Part shown: positions 58,316 to 64,000 of the stretch, in pieces
Numbering within the stretch: the stretch's first letter is position 1
Layout of the letters: each line of letters opens with the position of its first letter
Source: Rhabditophanes sp. KR3021
Lineage: Eukaryota > Nematoda > Chromadorea > Rhabditida > Alloionematidae
Length of the DNA stretch: 64,000 nucleotides
Reading direction: 5' to 3'
Assembly: GCA_963281155.1 (NCBI GenBank)
Contig: CAUJLY010000005.1
Coordinates: 372,001-436,000 of the forward strand
Notes under the pieces: model-generated
Seen by the model: only the letters and a program-made list of their open reading frames with translations
What the model was told of the DNA's origin: nothing
Databases searched by the model: none
Position numbers and translations under genes: made by a program

Positions 58316-58873
58316 ATGAGATATGTCCTTTTGCTTGTGTTTAGTTTCTTTACCTTCCAAGGTTAGTTTTTCGTTTAACCTAATTGAAAAGAATAAAATG
58401 TAGGAAATGCCAGAAGCCCTCCTTGTTGCCGTGACATGATAGGATCAGTGGCCTGTACCAGACAATACCGCAACAACAGAGTATCTTTTTCAGATAAATG
58501 CAACCAAAATATAGAATTCAGATTACTGCAATGCTGCTCGACTTGCAACAAATCTCCAGATACCTTCGAATATGATTCAATTGTGCCTCAACTTCTAGCT
58601 GAAGACTGCCAAGACAGGTATGGGGAAGCTTTCTGCGACCGCAACAGCAAGCAACTCTACGACAATCAAAGACTAGACTGGTGTGATGAAAAAAGAATAA
58701 ACATAAGCTTTCGTATATGCCGCAAGTTCTGTAATTACTGCGGGCAAAATTCAACTATCAACTACACACTCGAAGCAGCCGTGAATGCATGTTCAAGCCA
58801 TAAATATTCATCTAATAAAAGAGGCGTAATGCTAGGAATGATTAATGTTTTGCCTGTATTTTCAACTGTTTGA
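58316..58873 (+). CDS. small secreted protein with ShK-like cysteine motifs
   Basis: Exons 58316-58361 and 58404-58873 (42-base intron, phase 1) give 171 residues. The first exon encodes the signal peptide (MRYVLLLVFSFFTFQG). Two six-Cys-type modules follow, about 22-62 (CCRDM, CTRQY, CNQN, CCSTC) and about 84-127 (CQDRYGEAFC, WCDEK, CRKFCNYC). The second matches the ShKT spacing common in nematode secreted proteins; the first is a variant. A hydrophobic patch near the C-terminus could be a weak anchor. Functions of such proteins vary (ion-channel modulation, extracellular scaffolds); no toxin role is implied. AATAAA follows at about 58880. Confidence 0.75.
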
Positions 58874-58973
58874 AATCTAAATAAATTTATAAATACGTTT
58901 GTTGTTCTTTTTTGAATAAATTAATACGGTTGGAATTGTGTCTTTAGCTTGACTGTTGTTTTGTTAATTTGTG

Positions 58974-59854
58974 ATGGACGTTCCTAAAAAGTGGCAGAAA
59001 ATACTTTATAAGAAGCACAATTATGCGGATAATTATTTTGACAAAGATGCGTTTTTGGAAGGTTTGCGCAAAAATGGTAAGCAATTAAATAATAGTACTT
59101 GATGAATTAACTTACAGAAAATGTACATTTGTACACATATCTAGAAGTATTTACGGGAATGAAGACGTTTATGGTGCAATGTGATACAATAATCCTTTAT
59201 TACGTGGCTTATTACCTAATACTGAGTGAATCAGTGCCAAAGATACTTCTTTTTTCAATGAATGTTTGCATTCCCGCAATTTGGTTGATTTGGCTGAAGA
59301 AGACTAACATTTACTCCAGAAGCGACATCTATGAATCTTTAAAAAACTTATTCGTTTGTTGCTTAATCGCCTATGGAGGATCGCCGATCATAAAGACTCT
59401 AGCCACGGAAATCGACACAGACACCATCTACGTCTCGTCAGCTTTAATTTTTACCCTAAGTTTATTATTCCATGATTTCGGACTATCCGTCCCAATGGTC
59501 AACACGAATTTTTCGACAAGTTTATGCCTGGCCGCGTCTGTCTTTTTAATATCCCGTCTACAAAACACCTCGGACAGTTACTACATGTTGGTCCTGTCAT
59601 ATGGTTTGTTCAACACTTTCCCAAAACTACGAAACGTCATCAACGACAATGTGTGTTCATTGTTGTCAGTTAGTGTTGTAACAGCTAGCCTCATATCTAC
59701 ATTTCTTTTGCAGCATTATCTTCCACTCTTTATGTTTTATATTTTTTGTCATGCCTGTATATTAAGGGTTGTTCCGAGGCTTTTTATTAAAGCTCAGGAA
59801 TGGAAAGAAACTATACATGGGCCTTGGGATGAGGCCACGGTAAGGACAAACTAA
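58974..59854 (+). CDS. PIGC: PIG-C, GPI-GlcNAc transferase subunit
   Basis: Exons 58974-59076 and 59118-59854 (41-base intron) encode 279 residues (human: 297). The N-terminus KKWQKILYKKHNYADNYFD matches PIG-C (KKWQKVLYERQPFPDNYVD). Inside, IKTLATEIDTDTIYVSSAL matches LKTLTESVSTDTIYAMS, and the end ETIHGPWDEA matches ENIHGPWDEA. About eight hydrophobic segments cover the rest. PIG-C is part of the ER complex that adds N-acetylglucosamine to phosphatidylinositol, the first step of GPI-anchor synthesis. It lies only 100 bases after the ShK-like gene on the same strand, so polycistronic transcription is possible; TCTTTAG at about 58941-58947 could be its trans-splice acceptor. Confidence 0.93.
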
Positions 59855-60724
59855 TTGTGTTAATTTTTAAAAACAATATCTTTGCACACTAATTTTGTGA
59901 ATATTCTAAAAAGAGTGTCTTATTTCGTATAAAATGACCCAAAGTATATTTTTGTGTATAAAAAAAGTTTCATCAACCAAATCGACAAATCGTTTTTTAT
60001 GTCAGGGGTCGTCGTTTAATCTGTACCGATACACAATCTAAAATTTGACGCGACACACACAAAGTTAACATTGACCGCAACTATCGATTAAAAGTGCGAC
60101 GCAAAAGTTGTGTCTATTATAATAAAGTGACTTCTCCACACATCCTTTCATACAAACAAAACTAATTATATTTGAAAGAAAATCTATACTGACCATACTA
60201 TTCAAAAAAAGGTTTTGTTTTTGATTGTCGTTAAACAAATACACGTGTAAGGTGTTATTAATGTATAATATGCTAATTTATATAAACTGAGTTTAAAGTG
60301 TCCCAATATTCAAAATATACGGGGCGATTGGTTTCTTTTATTGAAGTAGATGATTTATAACTTTATTCACAAATAAAAACTGCAAAACATTAATAAATTG
60401 TCGCCGTGGCCTGGAATGTTTTAGCCTTTTTAGTCATTAAAAACATAATAACTTTTAAATATCGCGTTTTCATCCTTTTTTATAAATCAAATGTCAATTT
60501 ATAACATTCTTAATTTATCTTTAGGTTCTATTTGGCAATATAAATATATATGTACGACTGTTTTGTCGCACAAATTATACAAAACAAATTTTCAAGTTTA
60601 TAAAAGCACTCTCCTTCATTACCTTATTTCCATCTTAATAATTGAAGATCAGTAGAAAATAGGATATTTGAGACATTTGTTGGTTGTTGTTAAAGTTAGT
60701 ACAAGGTTTTAATTACACACAAAA
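59855..60724 (+). promoter_or_regulatory. hnRNP L upstream region with TATA box and CG-rich patch
   Basis: TATAAAAG at 60599-60606, 119 bases before the ATG, is a strong TATA box candidate. The patch 59980-60115 is unusual for this window: several CGAC/GACGC words and a TATCGATT element. It may be an enhancer or an old promoter. No coding sequence seen. Confidence 0.45.
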
Positions 60725-63199
60725 ATGTCCTTTGATTATGTGGGTATTCCGGAAACTAAGAAATTCCGTGATGACTGGAACCAAAATTCGGATGATTACC
60801 TCAATCAGACAGCAAAAAGTCCCTCTAAAGTAGTACACATCAAAAACGTCGCCCCATCCACTACCGAAGCTGACTTTCTTGAGGCTCTTCATGGTTTCGG
60901 CGTGGTTGCTTATGCTACTGTCATGCCACACAAAAGAATGGCTTTAGTCGAGTTTGAAAGTATCCAAAGTGCTAACAAGTGTGTCACTGAAACACTTTCT
61001 AACCCCATCCTCATAAAAGGCCAACAATTGTCCTTCTCCTTCTCCACTTCCCAATACATCCAAAGAAACGGCCTTGAATCTGAGAAGCCTAATAAAGTCT
61101 TATGTTTAACTATCTTAAATTCAACACATCCAATCACTTGTGACTTAATAGAAAAGGTATGTGACATTAATAATAATCAAAACGCCATAAAACATCCACA
61201 CATAAATAAATTAAACCTTACAAATATTAACTACTACCATCATATAATAATGTACTTATTTTACGTCAATTTATAGATTTGCCACGACCATGCCAAAGTA
61301 TTAAGAATTTTTATAATTAGAAAAATTCCCATTCATGTTCTTGTCGAATTTGAAAGTATATCTGATGCCCGAAATGTAAAGCTTATTATTAATGGAGCAG
61401 ATATTTATCAAGACTGTTGCACCCTTAAGGTTGAGTATGCCAAGTCAGAGTATGTTAAGGTTCAGTATAATTCAAAGGATGCTTTTGATTATACATGTGA
61501 TAAGCCCGAAAGAACACCGAACAACCATCCTTCATACCACCAACAGCCTCAAGCAGCTGTCAATACTCAAAACAGAGGAAGGAGTAATGAGGGCGGAGGT
61601 GGGATTAGAGGAGCCGCAAACTACAAGCCTCCAACTAGCTATGATAATAATGAATATAACAATCACCACCACAATGTTAAGCCTTATATCAGCGAACACC
61701 CACCCGCCAGTCATGTTCCCTACGAAAGTAGAAGAGGAAGTGGACCACCTCAAAATGATAGGTGGTCAAATCAACACCAACACAAAGGAGGTCCTCCAAC
61801 TTACAATAATCATGCCGTTCCTTACAATGATAACCCCAGACCACATTCATATCCTCCTAAGCCGTATGACAATTCTGATCAAGGAGGTCCGCCGCATTCG
61901 TATCGTGGCAACAATCACCATCCAGATGACAATAATGGTAGAAAGTACGACCCGCCAACTGGGATGAGCAGAAGAAACGACGACTATCCTCCAACGAATG
62001 GGTACAATTGTGGAGGTTCGAGCAATTACAGAGATGGCCCACCTCCGCGTGATGTCTATCATGATATGGATCATCCTCCAGCTGCTGGCGACCATCGCCG
62101 GTATGATCAAGGACCGCCGCCACGGAAACCTTTGAATAATGGGGCTCCTTATGAAGATAGATTTGACTCGAGAAGTGATTATCAGAAAAATAATCATAGA
62201 GACGGTATGAGTAGTCGAGGAGGACCTCCTTCTAACTTTAGTGATCGAGACAATGGAGGAAGGCGAAGCAATGACTCCTTTAATAAGAAGCCCATGTCCA
62301 GAGATGGATCTAGGTACGACGACAGGGAATATGACAACAGGAGAGGTAAGTACATGAAAGTCAATACTTAGTTAAGCGAGCCACTAATTTTAGGAGGAAA
62401 TGCCGTGTATGACAGACCACCCTACGAAGATCGCCACAAGCCAGCAGACCAAGGGAACGTAATAATGATTTACGGGGTGAATCACGAAAACTTCAACTGC
62501 GACAAACTCTTCAACCTGCTGTGCCCTTACGGAAATGTCCTCCGCGTCAAGTTCATGCGCTCCAAACAAGACACGTGCATGGTCGAAATGCAATGCCACA
62601 ACGAGCTCAACAACGTCATCAAACATCTCCATAACCTAAACATCATGGGATCTACCCTTGCCTTCCGCCATTCTAAGCAACACGTACGTTTCATTAACCT
62701 AATAAAAGTATCGTTTTTAAATTAGTACTTTCAGAACCTGAAAGGAACAGACCAGCCATTTGATATGATTGATGGGTCTCCTTCTTTTAAAGATTTCTCC
62801 TGCAACAAGTACCAAAGATACAATACTCAAGAGATGGCTGTCAAAAATAGATTGGCGTTTCCTTCGGGAGAGATTCACTGGTTTAATGCTCCTCCAGATG
62901 TAACAGATCAGCAGATCGTAGAAGCGTTCAGACTTGCTGGGGCTCCGAAACCACTGAGTATTAGCAAAGCTTTGTCTAGGCATGGAGGATCTACAAGTGG
63001 TACTTGTAAATTTAACAACTCAGAAGAAGCAGCTGAAGCCTTAGCTACTGCTAATCACGTTCCTATCTACTCTCCCAATTCGAAGTTCCCCTTCGTGTTA
63101 AAGATGGCCTTCAATGCCGACACTTCCACAACCCGCCGTGCCCCTAAACGAGAATATCCATCGGATAATAATGATTACTCCAATTATAAAGTATACTAG
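60725..63199 (+). CDS. HNRNPL: hnRNP L-type RNA-binding protein (four RRMs)
   Basis: Exons 60725-61156, 61277-62345, 62394-62683 and 62735-63199 give 751 residues. RRM1 (about 35-110) starts SKVVHIKNVAPS. RRM2 (about 122-200) has LTILNSTHPIT and NGADIYQDCCTLKVEYAK, matching hnRNP L (NGADIYSGCCTLKIEYAK). A 300-residue region rich in Asn, Pro, Gly, Tyr and Arg follows. RRM3 (about 522-595) has VIMIYGVNHENFNCDKLFN and GNVLRVKFMRSK; RRM4 (about 642-725) has IHWFNAPPDVT. hnRNP L binds CA-rich RNA and controls alternative splicing and mRNA stability. The middle low-complexity part is much longer than in vertebrates. Confidence 0.93.
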
Positions 63200-64000
63200 T
63201 TCCTATTGTTACCAAAAATTACTACACACAACATCTCATTGCCAGTTTATTTTTCTTTATCCCATTTCTTTGTTTGTATTGCTATTTATTTAAAAGGGAT
63301 TAGCAATATTTCTTTATTAAGCATTTTTTAAGTTTGAATAAATATTAAATAAATAAATTTTTAAATTGAAAACCAATGATATATTTGATTTAAATTATTT
63401 ATAACAATGGCAGTAAATGAAACAAATAAATTGATAATTGAAAAGAATTGTGTAAATATTTTATCTTTTCAATATGATGCTACCAATAAAAGGATAATTG
63501 CAAACAAATACACCCACTATTGTGGCAAATATGTCCGATACACCTATACGAGACATCTATTTTCCAAAGCAACTTTAGTGAAAATACAAGCTTAATAACC
63601 TCCGTACACATCACAAAATGATGTTTCAAAAAGTGTTTGCCAGTTCGAAAGACATAGAATCGATGTAATTTAAGCATCAAAAAGACCATTAATGTCTCTT
63701 TTCTGTGTGGAAGCACTACAAATAGAATCAGGAAACTTAACTGTTATTAGCAAGGCATCAAATTTTTTGTCGTATCAGTAAGCAGTGTCAATTGGTTAAC
63801 ATTGAAAGTAGTGTACAATTTGCTCTCTTTTCAGAATGCGGTGTATCTCCTATTCCAAAAGTTTCAGATATAACTTAAGTTGGAGTAGGCAAATCCTTTA
63901 GATTAGAAATTGCCGGTAACAATTTTAATGCAGACTAGATTCTTTGGTTTGTAAAATTATTAACATTTATAAATCAATTCAGCTCATCACAACAATTTTA
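63200..64000. other. 3' flank of hnRNP L and end of window
   Basis: Overlapping AATAAA motifs near 63337-63356 are the likely hnRNP L poly(A) signals. A 62-codon frame at 63407-63595 is Lys/Asn/Tyr-rich and shows no family; I do not call it. The remainder is AT-rich. Confidence 0.35.

Noticed and set aside
58974..59854. TRIC-type (TMEM38) channel
   Set aside because: A multi-pass protein of similar size, but the KKWQK start, DTDTIY and IHGPWDEA motifs identify PIG-C.
63407..63595. 62-codon frame after hnRNP L
   Set aside because: Lys/Asn/Tyr-rich, inside or just beyond the 3' UTR, with no recognisable features.
1..64000. CRISPR arrays, tRNA/rRNA genes, integrons and bacterial operons
   Set aside because: No regularly spaced direct repeats and no convincing cloverleaf or rRNA core sequence seen; gene structure is eukaryotic throughout. 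A tRNAscan and Infernal search would be decisive for RNA genes.

Overview
The window looks like nuclear DNA of an invertebrate, most probably a nematode. The main reasons are a fused isocitrate lyase-malate synthase gene with the lyase at the N-terminus (a nematode hallmark), a secreted protein with ShK-like cysteine spacing, about 22-25 genes in 64 kb, and mostly 38-60 bp GT-AG introns in an AT-rich background. I cannot name the species. All gene models were read by eye from splice signals and family motifs.

Layout. 0-6 kb: a short U2SURP-like RRM+SURP protein, an OVCA2-type serine hydrolase, a secreted beta-barrel protein (minus strand) and the splicing regulator SREK1. 6.4-12.5 kb: the 15-exon glyoxylate-cycle gene, including a 14-base microexon and two large introns with decayed antisense coding sequence. 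13-17.7 kb: a TBC1D20 RabGAP, two acidic orphan proteins and a small secreted Cys-containing protein. 19.4-25.4 kb: a cluster of four intact four-pass membrane proteins of one unrecognised family plus two pseudogenes, partly in duplicated segments. 25.5-29.1 kb: a divergent amino-acid permease and a PDZ protein. 29.1-33.3 kb: a long AT-rich stretch upstream of a DAAM formin (33.3-37.4 kb). 37.5-43.9 kb: a small secreted protein, lunapark and mitochondrial ribosomal protein uL4m. 45.7-47.8 kb: an intronless AWS-SET-postSET histone methyltransferase. 50-53.9 kb: ATAD1/Msp1 and carnitine acetyltransferase (CRAT). 56.2-63.2 kb: a probably GPI-anchored M14 carboxypeptidase, the ShK-like protein, PIGC and hnRNP L.

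How genes relate. ICL-MS and CRAT both handle acetyl units: CRAT carries a mitochondrial presequence and a C-terminal SKL peroxisomal signal, so it could feed acetyl groups to the glyoxylate cycle. PIGC makes GPI anchors and the adjacent carboxypeptidase appears to carry one. U2SURP-like, SREK1 and hnRNP L all act in splicing. Lunapark, TBC1D20 and ATAD1 act at ER or organelle membranes. These links are inference from family roles; the genes are not one operon.

Three otherwise intact conserved genes (ICL-MS, permease, DAAM) each need one base fewer than the sequence has; assembly insertions are the simplest explanation. I saw no CRISPR array or complete transposon, and no tRNA or rRNA gene that I could support. 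The most novel material is the four-pass family cluster, the antisense relics inside ICL-MS, and several orphan or secreted small proteins. I did not find a clearly new multi-gene system.
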